Below, in pieces: positions 11,567 to 24,200 of a stretch of DNA of 64,000 nt. The DNA is from Golubevia sp. BC0850. Its lineage: Eukaryota > Basidiomycota > Exobasidiomycetes > Golubeviales > Golubeviaceae. The stretch is from positions 248,001 through 312,000 of the forward strand of contig JAAVVG010000024.1 of NCBI GenBank assembly GCA_012976225.1. Reading direction: 5' to 3'. Position numbers and translations under genes: made by a program. Positions within the stretch are counted from its first letter, which is position 1. Every line of letters begins with the position of its first letter. The notes beneath the pieces were generated by a model that saw only the letters and a program-made list of their open reading frames with translations, did not search any database and was not told the origin of the DNA.

Positions 11567-12139
11567 CTCAGCTATTCCCTTTTAGCAAGTGCCGATGGTA
11601 GGTGGAAGGATTGAATGTCGACTTCGATTTGAAATGAAATGGCGGAGAAGATGGAGGCCAAATCGAGATCCGTGAGAGCAGAGATCTGTACCTCTTAATC
11701 CTCCGAGTCACGAGACTCTTTCTTGTTTCTTCCATCTCAAAAGTTTACAATTGAAGATTTGAGAAACCGTAGAACAAAGAACCAGAAGGGAGAGAAGACG
11801 TTTCTACCTTGCGAGCCACCTCTTCCGAGGGGGGGGGGGTATATCAAGTCTGAGGGAAAAGAAAGATAGATCCACCTGCTGAATTGATAGCTCCAACAAT
11901 AGCTCCAAAAGAAGAGGTGTATGCACACAGAATGAATTGTTACCATCAGAATTCATTAAAAGGGAAGGGGGTGAACTCCTCAAATAGAGTTAGAGACAAA
12001 GGAAGCTAATAAAGTTGAGAGTCTGACCATTCAAACCCTCGCACATTCTTCTCTATCCCTCTCTTTCTCCTAATCTCGGCAAGTTGAGAGAATTCAGCAA
12101 GTGGGAACTTCTCATTTCTTAAAACCAAGCTCGCACCAG
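11567..12139. other. Divergent promoter region with a G11 tract
   Basis: A 573-bp divergent intergenic region between the Zn-cluster factor (-) and the kinase (+). It contains an uninterrupted run of eleven G at 11829-11839. No protein frame or RNA gene recognised. Confidence 0.5.
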
Positions 12140-15100
12140 ATGCTTTTGGATGGCACAAGCAGCAATCAGTCCATTCATCAGCACCAGCCTCATTCTCCCA
12201 ACTCTTATCGACATCAACAACCAAGTGGTTTACCTATCTCTTCCTCTACTTCTTCCTTTTCACCTTCAGAACAATCCTCCTTTCACTCGCCTTCCCTCAG
12301 AAGGGCGGTGGGGACGGAAAGAACTACCAGCACTACCACCACTTCTCCAACCTCTTCTCTCAACATGAACAATGCTCAAGCTTCCACTTCAAAGCTTCCA
12401 ACAACCACCTTCACTCCTTCGATAGAAAAGCTGAGACCAATTCCTCCGTTTCAAGGCAACAAGTCCAATCAGAACCAAGCCTTACAAAATGGTCTTCATC
12501 TTACCAACAATTCCAATCCTTCCCCTGCCTCTCCTTCTTCTCATCTCGCAATGCCAACAACGGCAGCGGATCTCATGAGAGAAGGTCCGAGAGACTTTAC
12601 AGTCATCAAGGACGTTGGAGATGGGAGTTTTGGAACCGTATGTCTAGCAGACTGGAAAAGTCCTTTACCTTCTGGCACGGTTCTCAGTCCGATGCAACAT
12701 CCAACTACTAGACCTGAATATGTTGGCAAGAGATTGGTGGCTATCAAGAAGATGAAGAAGCCTTTCCCTAATTGGGCAGAGTGTATGAAGTTGAAGGAGC
12801 TGAAGGTGAGTCCTCGTCAGATTGAGCTAAGAAGCAAGGGAGGGTGATATGACTGATAGGTGAAGATCACGAAGCCAGCAGCTGGAAGGCAGGGAGAAGA
12901 GGTTGAACTTGAACCAGAATCAGTCTAAGAGTTCTGGAAGGCATTTGGTCAACGCGGAAGAGGAGATCAAGGCGACCTGGATGAAAGCAAGAGGATCTGG
13001 TGCAAGAGGAGTCGCTCCCCTCTCCCTCTTCTTCTGCCTTTCCTCTGGTCTGCTGCTCTCTGTTGGAAAACTCTCTGCTATTTGTTCTGCTCGGAATCCA
13101 GGGTTTCCCGTGATCTTGGCAGCTTGTACGACCAGTTCTCGAATTCGCAAGGGAGATCAAGCTGGACCACTCAAGTCAGTGAGGTCTAGAAGCACAGTCC
13201 TGCTTCTGATTCACCTTTGCGATGCGTTTCAATGATCTCAAATCTATTGCTGGGTGAAAAGTGGCGCATACATCCGACTTTGCATTCCCCTCTGGCGCGT
13301 AGAAAGTTTCTTTCCATCTCCCTCTCCTTTAAAGGCTGCTTGCTTCTCAACTCTTTACTAACAAATCCTTCTACCCTGTTCTCATATCTCCCAACAGTCT
13401 CTCCTGGCTATCCCGCACCACCCGAACATCATTCCTCTCTACGACGCTTTCCTAGAACCTACAAGTCGAGAACTTCATTTCGTCTTTGAATGCATGGAAG
13501 GAAACCTCTATCAACTCACGAAGTCGCGGAAGGGTAGGCCTCTAGCCGGAGGTCTAGTAGGATCAATCTTCATCCAGATCATCAAAGGTCTTCATCACAT
13601 TCATGAATATGGCTACTTCCATCGAGACATGAAGCCAGAGAATCTTCTAATCACGACGACAGGCGTCACTGAATACCCGACTGCTGGACCTTATCAGCTT
13701 CCTGGAACGCCGCCGGAAAGAGACGTGCTAGTTATCGTCAAATTGGCAGATTTTGGTCTCGCAAGAGAGACGAACAGCAAACCTCCTTACACTGAATACG
13801 TCTCTACTAGATGGTACAGAGCTCCAGAAGTTCTCCTCAGATCTAGAAACTATTCGAATCCTGTCGATATGTGGGCTTTGGGAACTATTCTCGCGGAGTT
13901 GGTGAATCTCAAGCCTCTCTTTCCAGGTCAGAGCGAGGTGGATCAGGTCTTGCAGATATGTGAAATCCTGGGGGACCCAATTCAAGAGTATGGGAGGGAT
14001 GAAAGGCGGAGGGTCAGAGGAGGAGGTCAATGGGAAAGAGGGATCAAGATGGCTAAAGCTGTTGGGTTCTCGTTTCCAAAGGTGAGTCTGAACTTTCGAA
14101 GAGGGAGCCTTGAGTGCCTCTGCGCTTCTCTTACCCTTCGTCCGCCTTTCCACTCTCCCATCCTCCAACAACAGGCGCCGCCACTCCAATTCACCTCTCT
14201 CTTTCGACCGAGGGTGCCGCTCAATCTCATTGATTGTATTCAAGACCTGCTTCGCTACGATCCAAGAGCTCGGTTGACGACGCAGCAGTGCATGGAGCAT
14301 CCCTACTTCACCGAAGACGCTCCTCGAATGCAACCTGCTGCCCCGCGACCGCCGCCTCAACAGAAGTCAGCTCAGCAGCAACCACTCCAGAGGATGGCAA
14401 TCGATCCCACTGCTCCTCAACGAGCCTTCCCGCCTTCTCATTCAAATCAAGCTGCACCCAACAAGCAAGCTTTCGCAGCAAACGCGCCTGTCGATTTCAG
14501 ACAGCTGCCTCCTCTACGAGCTCTGCAAGGTCAGAATGGACAGCCTCTTCAGAGAGTTCCTTTCTACCCTCAAGGAGCTGACAATCTGCCCTCTCCTGCG
14601 AACGCAAATCAAGCGAGAGCCCAGGTGGAGGATCCTGGTTCTCCGATGAGAGAAGATGGAGTTCCGGACGTCCAATGGGCTCCTCAACTTGGAATGCAAG
14701 CTAGGGATTCAGGGGTCTCTCAATACCCAGCCTTCCCGGATTCAGCTTCCACCTACGCGGGTAGCCATGCTTCAGTCCAGTACGATGATCGTTCTCAGAA
14801 CGGCTCTTTCTACCGAGATGGGGATTCAGAAGCTCAACTCTCAAATGCAACGACAGTTCGTGACAGCTCTCAAGTTGGGAGAAACGACCTGCCTAGACAC
14901 AGTGTCTACGACGATGAACTAACTCGTCAACACCAACTTCAGAGACAACAGCAACTACAAGCCCCCGCCGTCGCCACCGCTAGATCTTCGAGCGATCTCT
15001 CTGAGCCCAACGACTCGACCGGAAGTACCGAGACTGTCTACTCGAAGGAGAAGAGGAGAAGTAGAGCGTGGGGTCTCAACATCTCTTCCGTCTTCTCTGG

Positions 15101-16670
15101 CAATGGACCTGGATCTCCAGGTATGCCGCAGCGTGGAGACGAGTCCCAGGCTCGGAATGGAGACTCGATGGAGGAGAAGAGGAGAGAGCCGACGAAAGAG
15201 CCTGCTCCTGTCAACGCCGCTCCTTTGGATCCGAAGAAGGCCAAGAAGGAAGCCGAGAAGCAAGCCAGAGAGCAGAGAGCTGCTCAGGACAAGGCTAAGA
15301 GAGCTGCTCAAGAGAAGGCTGCTCGAGATCGAGCTAGAGCTGTGATGCACAAGCGTAACCAGCTTCTAGCCTCCACTCACGGAAGAGATCAAGTCGAGTG
15401 GTTGGCTGTCGGAGGCGGTCCAGGAGAAGAATCCAATCAACCCTCCGAGAAGGCAAGAGGAAAGCAGCCTTTGAACGGCATGTCTAGCTCTCAGACGATC
15501 AATTCCAACTCCAGCGGCGCTCCAGAGTACACTATCGGAAGACCTTCTCAGTCCAACACCTCGATAGGAAGCGGTGGCTACGTTTCTGGAATGGGATCTC
15601 AAAGCTCAAGCTCCGCAGGCTGGGCTGCTCGAGGCGTAGGTCAAAGCCGAACGACCCAACCTCAATCCAAACGGCAGATGGACGAAGATCCTTACTCTCC
15701 CACCTACGGACTCGAGTCGCCGGAGCTCGGAAGGCTGCGAATGGAGGGGTCTGGAGATGCTCGAAGGGTCTCGGTTCAATCGTACGCAACTGGCGAAAGC
15801 GATCCTGGTCCTGCTCCGAATGGGCAACGACACCCAGCTGCCATGCAAAGACAGACCTCTTCTTCTTCTTTGAACTCGGCTCCTTCGATCATAGATTCGA
15901 CAGGCCGCTTTGCTCCCTCTCTCGAGTCAGCCAGAAGCTCCCAAGACAATCGAAGCATCTCCTCTCTCGACCATCAGCTCATCACCAACATGGAGAACAT
16001 GACAGCTGCTGGAACTCCAGGAGTTGGCCCGGTCCGAACACCTGGAAGCGTCTCACCTGGTCACGGCTACTTCTTTGGGAGCAGACCTTCTGTCAGCAGA
16101 CAGAGCCGAGGAGCCAGTCGAGCCTCAAGTTCTCACAACAGGCAAGGATCGACTTCGCCTCTCCATCACGCCTCTGGAGTGCCTCGCTTCCATCCTTACT
16201 CCAGCAAGCCAGACAGCTCCCATTCCCATCAGAGCTTCACTTTGCCTCCACTGCAAGGGTTGAACGAAGGAGGAGCTTCGAGAACGTCTTCTAGGAGGAA
16301 TCGAGATCGAGGTCTTTCTCAAGGCAGCGTGGGCTCGGACAGAGAGAACTCTCACTATCCTCTCTCCAGCCCAGCTCTTCAATATGCAAGCTCGCAAGGA
16401 GAGCCAGGAGTGAATCCTATGTTTCAAGTTTCCGAACAACAAGATCACGAGATGATGTCCACCTCTCCTCAACACTACTCGCAACGTGAAAGCTCTGCTG
16501 GAGGAACTACCCTCCCTCCTTTCTCTCACATCGCTGCTGTAGCCAACTCCGAAGAAGATGGAGTTCCAAATCGTCACAGAGAACCCCATTCAGCCTCTCC
16601 AACCTCAAACGTCTTCTACTCAAATCACGCTTACCAGCAACAAGCAGGAGGTAACTCCACCTCCGATTGA
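12140..16670 (+). CDS. crk1: Ime2/Crk1-like (RCK/MAK family) protein kinase
   Basis: Ser/Thr kinase related to yeast Ime2 and Ustilago maydis Crk1, which act in meiosis, mating or filamentation. Exons 12140-12805, 13398-14081, 14175-16670 give 1281 residues. The start is the first ATG in frame. The kinase domain covers about residues 153-495: glycine loop GDGSFG (160-165), AIKK lysine (203) after an inserted loop, HRD at 297, DFG at 340, and the dual-phosphorylation motif TEY at 354-356, as in Ime2/MAK rather than cyclin-dependent kinases. MEGNLYQL and GYFHRDMKPENLL are typical of the family. The remaining ~790 residues are Ser/Gln/Pro-rich and apparently disordered, with an Ala/Lys/Glu/Arg-rich helical stretch. 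Intron 1 is long (592 nt) and cuts the N-lobe. Intron 2 is 93 nt, a multiple of three without stops, so its retention would insert 31 residues into the C-lobe. The symbol reflects family resemblance, not proven orthology. Confidence 0.88.
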
Positions 16671-17452
16671 AGGTCTCCTTCAACCTTCACCCACTTTCCT
16701 TTCCATCTCGTTCCTTTGCAACCAAGTTCTTTACCGTACATTAGCTGATCTGATCACCCTATACCCTTTGGTAACATCCACCTCACCTTAATCCGCCCCC
16801 GCCCCCGCCCCCTTGCATCAGTTCCGATCTTTTCATTCTTTTGTTCTGTTCGGTTACTATACGCACCACATCTCGACTTCTCACTACACTACACTACACT
16901 ACTTTACACATCATCCTCAAATCATCAACCTCACCTTGGTCACCCCTTGCCACATCTTTTTTGCTCTTTCCTTCCCTTCCCTTTGTACCCGTCGTCTTCG
17001 TCTCGTTTTTCTCGTGCTACATCTGTTTCTCTCTGTTTCATCACCAATCAAAATTGATCACTTACTCTTCTAGAAAGGAGTGCGTCACAAGCTGCTCTCA
17101 CTCGCTGCGGCTTTTCCTGCTCAACCTCTGCTCAAGCGCACCAAAATGTGCGACTTGTTCTTTAAGATTGACTTGCAAATGAAATTTGGGTCCCGGAAAA
17201 TCGTTTCCAGGAGGCGACGTCTTCAGAGTAGAGGCTGTGTACTGGATCAAAGACCGAGTCGCTCTTGTCCTCACCCTCATCAAAGAACAAGGCTCTATGA
17301 GTCTCGGAAGTTGAAAATAGTTGAATTGTATACTAGGCTTGTTAGTAAAAAATTAGCCTTAGGATGAATGAGTCTGAAGAAGGATTCGTGAATGAGTGGT
17401 CCCAGAAATGTCACAAGACCAAAGGTCAAAGCGAATGAGACTCGAAAGAGAG
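16671..17452. other. Intergenic, kinase 3' flank and oxidase promoter
   Basis: No gene recognised. Contains three C5 runs separated by single G (16796-16812) and a short ACACT-type repeat near 16880-16900. Small frames here are composition artefacts. Confidence 0.5.
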
Positions 17453-17460
17453 TATAAAAG
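17453..17460 (+). promoter_or_regulatory. TATA box of the alcohol oxidase gene
   Basis: TATAAAAG about 190 bp upstream of the oxidase ATG, in an otherwise mixed-sequence context. The long gap to the start codon implies a 5' UTR of about 150-160 nt. Confidence 0.7.
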
Positions 17461-17648
17461 GAACCCCGTCTTGAGACTTCAACGCCTTTATTCCCCTTTT
17501 CCTGTCCACTCAAATCTTTCGCAAGCAACTTCAATTGAACTTCGACTTCGATCCACTTTGAAAGCAAGCAGTTAAAGTGAAAGAAGAAGAACGAACGAAA
17601 AGAACACTTCTCCACCTTTAAGAACATATCTCTCTCACGTAGCCGAAT

Positions 17649-19953
17649 ATGGGGATTCCTGATGAAGTCGACGTGATCATCTGTGGAGGAGGATCAACTG
17701 GTTGTTGTGTAGGAGGTTGGTAACCAAAGTTTCAGGGCTGTTTCCCCTGTTGGAATCGAAACTCCTAAGACGTCAAAATCACTGACTGAGTGGTCCTTCT
17801 TACTTCGCAGGTCGATTGGCTCGAGCCGATCCGAATCTTCAAGTCTTGATTATCGAGGCTGGATCCAATAACTACAACGACCCCTGGGTCTACAGAGTTA
17901 GTAGAAAGAGAGAGGGAAGAGCTGGGAGCAAGATGCTCCAACCACTCAATCGAGTCCAAACTAACTTTTCCCTTTCTCTCTTTCTTTTCTCTCAAACTTT
18001 TAAATCTCTGATTCGCTTTCTGAAAACTTTTCCAAGCCGGCCGTCTTCCAACACAATCAGTCGCTGGAATCCAAAAAGGTGACGTTCTACAGAGCCGAAC
18101 CTTCGGAGCATTTACTTGGTCGTAGAGCTACTGTTCCAGTCGCAAACATCCTGGGAGGTGGATCTTCTATCAACTTCTTGATGTACACCAGAGCATCGGC
18201 TTCTGATTGGGACGACTTTAACACTGAGGGGTGGAGAGCGGAGCAACTTCTTCCCTACATGCGCAACTTCGAGAACTATCAAAGACCTTGTCAGAACCCA
18301 GAGATTCATGGAACTGGAGGAGAAATCTCTGCCAGTTTTGGAGGTGGAATCACTCCTCTAGCTCACGACTACCTTCGATCAGCCGAGGCTCTTGGGATTC
18401 CATTCACCAACGATCTTCAAGATCTCAAGACTGCCCATGGTTCCGAGATCTGGATGAAGTGGATCGACAAAGACACTGGTCGCCGTTCTGATGCAGCTCA
18501 TGGTTTCGTCCACAATCACATGGAGAGGAATGTGAGTAGCTGCAACTCGAGAGGCCCTTGTTTCTGGCGAAGCTGACATGATCCTTCTTTCCCAACCCAA
18601 CTTTTCTTCTTGAAGACCAATCTCCACCTCAAGACTCAATCTAAAGTCAACAGAGTCATTTTTGAAGGAACCAAAGCTGTTGGAGTCGAGTTCGTTCCTT
18701 GCAGAAACATCGGGGATGAGGAGAAGCCTCGTACAAAGGTCGTCAGAGCTCGGAAACAAGTCATCATTAATGCTGGCACTCTCAGTGAGTTTCGAGAGGT
18801 CTTTTTATCTATGGGTGAAAGACTTGCTTAATTTTGTTCTCCCTTTCCTGTCTCTTAGGCTCTCCCTGCATCTTGCAAAGATCTGGTGTTGGTGACAAGA
18901 AGTTCCTTGAGTCTCTCGGTATCAAATGTGTTTCTGACATTCCATGGGTCGGAAAGAATTATCAAGATCATTATCGTAAGCTTAGTTTGAGATTTCGAGA
19001 GAGCTTAGATCCGTTATCTGACTCGCCACTTCTCCATTCCCCTTGCATCCTATTTTCCAGTCACCTTGCAAGTCTTCCGAGCGGATCCTTCTGAGGAGAC
19101 CACCGACGACTTTGTCAGAGGTGACAGTAAGATTCAAGCCGAGCTCTTCAAGCAATATGAAGCTACTGGCTCAGGCTTAGTAGCCTCCAATGGTATCGAC
19201 GCTGGAGCGAAACTCAGACCTACCGCCGAGGAGAACGCTGAAATGTGCCGTACTTGGCCTGAGTGGCATGATAGTTGGGAAAGTTACTTCAAAAACAAGG
19301 TGAGTTTGACTTCTTCGAGACTCAAAACCTTTTCTTTTCAGAGTTGTCGAAGGACTGGCCGAATTGGCTTATGCAGACCCTTCTTTCTTCTCAGCCCGAC
19401 AAGCCAGTCATGTTCTCCAGCATCATTTCTGGTTTCTTCGGCGATCATGCTCACGTACCTCCCGGAAAAGTGAGTTCTTCTTCTTCAGGTTGGAGACAAG
19501 GAAGAGCTAGATTTCTGGCAAAAGTCTGCCTGAGAACTGACTCGCTCCTCTACTTTTTCCTTTGCGCCCACCCCCCTCTCTCCCTCTCCCTCTTTACTAG
19601 TACTACACAATGTTCAATTTCTTGGAATACCCTTTCTCTCGCGGCAACGTCCAGATCCGCAGTACTGATCCTTACGATCCCCCCATATTCGACGCTGGAT
19701 TCCTTAATGATAGGTGAGTGCCAGTTCATGCACAGTTGAAAAAGATTCTTTAGCGCTTGACATTTGACCCTTTCAACTTTTCTTGTCCTTCAGTCGAGAT
19801 ATGCCACCCATGGTCTGGGGTTTCAAGGTCGCCAGAGAGATCGGTCGTCGTATGGATGGATTCAGAGGAGAACTCACAGTAAGTTTGAAATCGTTCGAGA
19901 GCTTTTCCTTGTCGTCTTAATCGTTCGAGAGCTTTTCCTTGTCGTCTTCTTTC

Positions 19954-20007
<54 letters not shown>

Positions 20008-20666
20008 GCCTTTCTCACCTCAGGCCCTCTTCCCGCATTTCCATCCATCTTCTCCGGCTCGTTGTGTCGATCTCACTGTCACAACGTCGAGAAAAATACA
20101 AGGTCCAAAGTCGCTTTCTGCTGGAATCGCTCAAGGAAACTGGGCTCAGCCTTACGACGAAGCAACTTGGGAGGAGACGAAAAAGAAGAAGGTCATCTAC
20201 TCGAAGGAAGATGACAAGGTCATCGAGCAGTGGGTTCGTGAGCATACAGAGACCACTTGGCATGGCTTGGGTACTAATGCTATGGCTCCGAGAGATAAGG
20301 TGAGTCTAATTCATGAGATGTCTTTTTGAAAAACTCGCTCTCGATTCTGACCTTGCATTTTTACCCCTTTCCTTCGCCTCTGTTTCCTCAGATGGGAGTC
20401 TTGGATGCTAGACTTCGTCCTTATGGAACCGAGAATCTTCGTGTCGGAGATCTATCAATTTGTCCAGACAATATTGGAACAAGTCCTTATTCTGCTGCTC
20501 TCATGATTGCTGAGAAGTGGTGAGTGGCAGTAGCTGAACCTTTTCACCTCGCTCCCCCTTCCCCCGTCTGACTTCTTCTCTTCCTTCTATCCCCATCTGT
20601 TCTAGTGCTCATATGGTCGCTGAAGATATTGGTTGCCCTTACGCTCTCAAACACCCAGCTCCATGA
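17649..20666 (+). CDS. AOX1: Alcohol (methanol) oxidase, GMC family
   Basis: FAD enzyme oxidising short primary alcohols to aldehydes with release of H2O2. Twelve exons: 17649-17715, 17811-17896, 18037-18531, 18616-18784, 18859-18975, 19061-19299, 19395-19469, 19601-19713, 19794-19878, 20024-20299, 20392-20519, 20606-20666; 636 residues. The N-terminus DVIICGGGSTGCCVGGRLA is the FAD-binding loop. ILGGGSSINF, GTLSSPCILQRSG and VGKNYQDHY are typical of methanol oxidases. The catalytic His lies in TETTWHGLGTNAMAPR and the second active-site residue is in NIGTSPYSAAL. Yeast peroxisomal homologues continue about 25-30 residues further to a tripeptide such as ARF; this one stops at YALKHPAP without a recognisable PTS1, so location is uncertain. 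Aryl-alcohol or other GMC oxidases are less likely given the methanol-oxidase-like core. Confidence 0.92.
19891..19950 (+). repeat. 30-bp tandem duplication in oxidase intron 9
   Basis: 19891-19920 and 19921-19950 match at 28 of 30 positions, inside the intron between oxidase exons 9 and 10. The near identity points to a recent duplication. Confidence 0.9.
19958..20004 (+). repeat. (CT)n microsatellite in the same intron
   Basis: About 47 bases of uninterrupted CT directly after the 30-bp duplication, forming an unusually long pyrimidine tract ahead of the CAG acceptor at 20023. Confidence 0.95.
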
Positions 20667-21221
20667 CCAGTCTTCCAGCAGTAGACGCTCCTTGCTTGGT
20701 AGACGTTTTTCAACTTCCTTCAAATGTTTTCGACTCTGTTCTCGCTTTTCTAGCCTACTCTTTCTCTTAACGTCTACTCCACCCTTCCTTTCTATTATCG
20801 CCTTGTAATTTTCTCCTTCGTTTCTCGACTTCCATCATCAAATTCCACCGAACCATCCAAGTCTCGTCACCATCTCTCGCATCTCTACCTGCTGTACCTG
20901 AGTACCTGATCGAATGAGAAAACCCAATGACTCAAAAGTTCGAAAGAGAAAGGAGAACTTAGTTTGGACTCGGTTGAGTGGTCGGAGCGAAGGCTGCCTG
21001 AGAGTTCCAAACCTCAGCTCTTCCCTCTCCCTTTCTGCTGCCTATACTCCCATGAGTCGACGCCTCAAGCCAGTCGATCACCACCAGAATGTCGTTTTAA
21101 GAAGGTCAATTCCTTGATTCTGATATTTATACAAATGTTGGAACATTGATAGACATGAAAGTGATTTTCACTGAGAAATTATGATTAGAAGATTGAGAAA
21201 ATGGGAAAGTCAAAGCAGTTT
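20667..21221. other. Convergent intergenic region
   Basis: 555 bp between the ends of the oxidase (+) and SEC8 (-) genes. Holds the 3' flanks of both; no gene or RNA recognised. Confidence 0.55.
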
Positions 21222-24200
21222 TCAATCTTCTTCTTCATCGGCAGCGACCTCATGAAGTTCGATCAAGTATTCATTGAACCTCTGTCTTGAGACCTCTCTG
21301 CCGAGGTTAACAGTTCCAGCCTTCAGCATTGCACCAGCTGGAGCACCTCCAGCAACTCCTCCAGACGTAATTGAATTAGAAGAGACGATTGGAGGGGCGT
21401 TCGTGGTAGGGGTCGTGTTACCGGCCCCTGGAGCCACATTTTCCAAGCCCAGCATCAAAGAGAGTGCTGATCGCAATTCGTCGAAGGAGTAAGGCTTGTT
21501 GTGGGCCTTGACGGTCTTGAGCATTTCCTGAGGGATAGAGAAAAAGGTGAAACGTCAGTCGGCTGCAGTGGCTACGCGAGGATCTTGAACTTACCCCTGG
21601 CTCCTTCCCTAGCAGCTCCCAAAACCTTCTGCTTCTTTCGAAGTCCACTTCCAAAGGTTCATCGACGATGTTCTTGAGGTTCTGCTGAAGAGCCAAGATG
21701 TTTCGGATCATCTTTGTCACTCCATGTCTGTTGACAGCTCTGACCCTTCGGACTGCAGAGACAAGCATTTGATCCATCAAAGAGGCCAGACCGGAGAAGA
21801 GGAATCTGGTAGGAGAAAGGGGCCAGAGAGAAAAGTTTCAGAGAAAGCTGATTCCAGACTCGTCTTTTCGATCCAAGTCAAAACCACACTTCTTTCTCTC
21901 TCTACTCACCTATGAAATTCTCTAGCGACGTTATCAACATAAATATCATCGCAACTAGCTAATTCAGCATTCAAATCAACAATATGAGGATCAGGTTCAA
22001 CAGCAGCATCTTCAACCAAATAATTGCCTTCAGAAATCGCCAAATCAATGTAATGGATAGTCCTCACTCTCAATTCCAATCTCATAGTGAACAGAATGAC
22101 TTGACATAACCTTTCGCAAGTTTTGGGTAAAGCTTCATATCTAATAGCCATATCTCTACGAAGAGGCAATTTCAATTCTTCTTTTTCTTCATCTTTACCT
22201 TTTCCAGTCATACTTCCTGCCATAACTGAGAGTCTAGCAGTAGGTTTACTAGTCACTGGAATGGCTTCATCAGTTGCTTTTAATCTTGAAATGTGGTTTA
22301 AGAACCATTGTAAAGAATGATGAAGATTTCCTAAGTTTGATAATTTCTTTCTTGAAGTTATTAGATCTCCTAAATGAACACCACCTCTTTTGATGGAGAA
22401 CTGTAGTTGGAAGCGATTTTCTAGATTGCATAAGTCTTTCCTTCTTTTGGAAGAATGATCTGAATTGTAGTTCTGTGGAAGATTCAATTCGAGAAGTTCT
22501 GACATTAATTCATTTAATTCAGGTCTTGATGACCAAAGAGCTGAGACCACAGAAACCTCATTACTCGGAGGCTTGTTTTGATTCGAATTCATTGAAGGAG
22601 AGTTCATTGCACTTGAGAATCCATTGGCATTGGAGGCCTCGACTTCTAGTGAGGTCAGATCTTTGAACCTTTCGTTGCATCGTTGATAGAATTGAACGAT
22701 AGTCTGAATGATAAGCCTCGAATAACTCTCTCTATGGAAAGGAGTAGTCCTCAACATAGAATAAAGAGAGTCTATGAGAACCACGACATTAGAAGCTGAT
22801 TTGACGACCGGTCTGGTTGCAACTTTCCGTAGAGATGAGTCTTCTTGAAAAGCGTCAGATCCTCCAACGGCAGATTGAAATAGAGCTTGAACCTTCTCCT
22901 CCAGTTGAGGTAAGAAAACGTCTTGTACGAATTCGTCTAAGAAGGCAGAGAATCCTCTGGAACTTTCAGTCTCTGATGCTGAAGCTTCACCTGGCATGAT
23001 CATTTGAACTCGATCGATGAAGGCTAGGGCAGGAGCAAAGAGAACTGAAACGTTGAAAGCATCAGGTTTGACTAGAAGTCGATGTCCACCACCTGAAGCG
23101 CTTGGATTTGCAGAAGTTCCAAAGCTGGTGGAGCTATTTCCGCCAGCGGCTGCAGCTTGGGATCGATTGGGATCCAAAGAATACATCCTGGAAGAGGCTA
23201 CCATGATCTGTTGATGAGAGGGAGCGTTCGAGTTACCCGTTGCATCCGAAGCTGAGACTAAACCCGGGACCGAAGCTCTGAGAGCGTTCGTTAAAGCGTC
23301 TTCGTGTCTTCGAAGCGGTCCTCCGAATTCTTTCTTTCCCGGTTTGAGACTCGGTTCGTTCAGTTTGAATAGCCTCTTTGACTTGTCTCTGCCTATCGTT
23401 CCTCTCCTAAGCACCTCATTGACGGAAATGAGATTGTTCCTAGAGTTGCTAAAATTGGCGCTGTCATCCATGAGATGATCGTGCAGTAGATTTCTGACCT
23501 CAGTCTGGATAGGTCGCCAGACTGCCACCAGACTCCTACCACTAGCAGCTCTCTTCACCGATTGAGAATCCTTTTCCTTGAAACCAGGTCGACTTGAGAT
23601 CTTTGCTGCAACTTCATGAACTACCCTATGACCTTGAAGAACAGCATCCAATTTAGAGAACAAAGTCCAAAAGAGATCTCTCATCGTTTCAGCTCCTCTT
23701 TCCAAAGCTGTCGATTCGGTTGAAGAACTTCCTCGACCTAGACCAGAAGCCCTAGATCCTACCAAGCTACCAGATAAAAGGGTTGAAGTATGAGACGACC
23801 GGAAAGAAGAACGCGTATTCTCAGCGAACGATCTTGCGAGAGCTGAAGAGGAGGAAAGGATTGCTGATTCGGGTCGATAGGAGCTTGAAGAGTAGAACCC
23901 TCTTCCGGATTCGTTCCTTTGATCCACCTCTTCGATAGTCGATTCGACCAGCTGGTAGAGCTCCACGTTCAATCTCTGTTGAACTACCTCCAAGGCGTAG
24001 CCGACCTTTCCGAGCCTCGCCAGACTTTCCAAGAGCATCTCGATGTAAAGGAACGAATCAGCTTCCGGAGAGGTTTCATATTCTTGCGAAGGGTTGTTTC
24101 CATCGGCTCCACCAGTCTCTCCTCCCGAAGTTGTGAACATAGAGTCAGTAGATTTCGAGTTTGGAAGTGTTGACTCTCCTGTAAGAGCTGAGGTAGACAT

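Noticed and set aside
12867-13235. Open frames on both strands inside kinase intron 1
   Set aside because: No domain, overlapping each other, and bounded by good splice sites of the kinase gene.
16796-16812. Possible G-quadruplex from three C5 runs
   Set aside because: Only three adjacent runs are present; a fourth suitable run is about 30 bases away, so support is weak.
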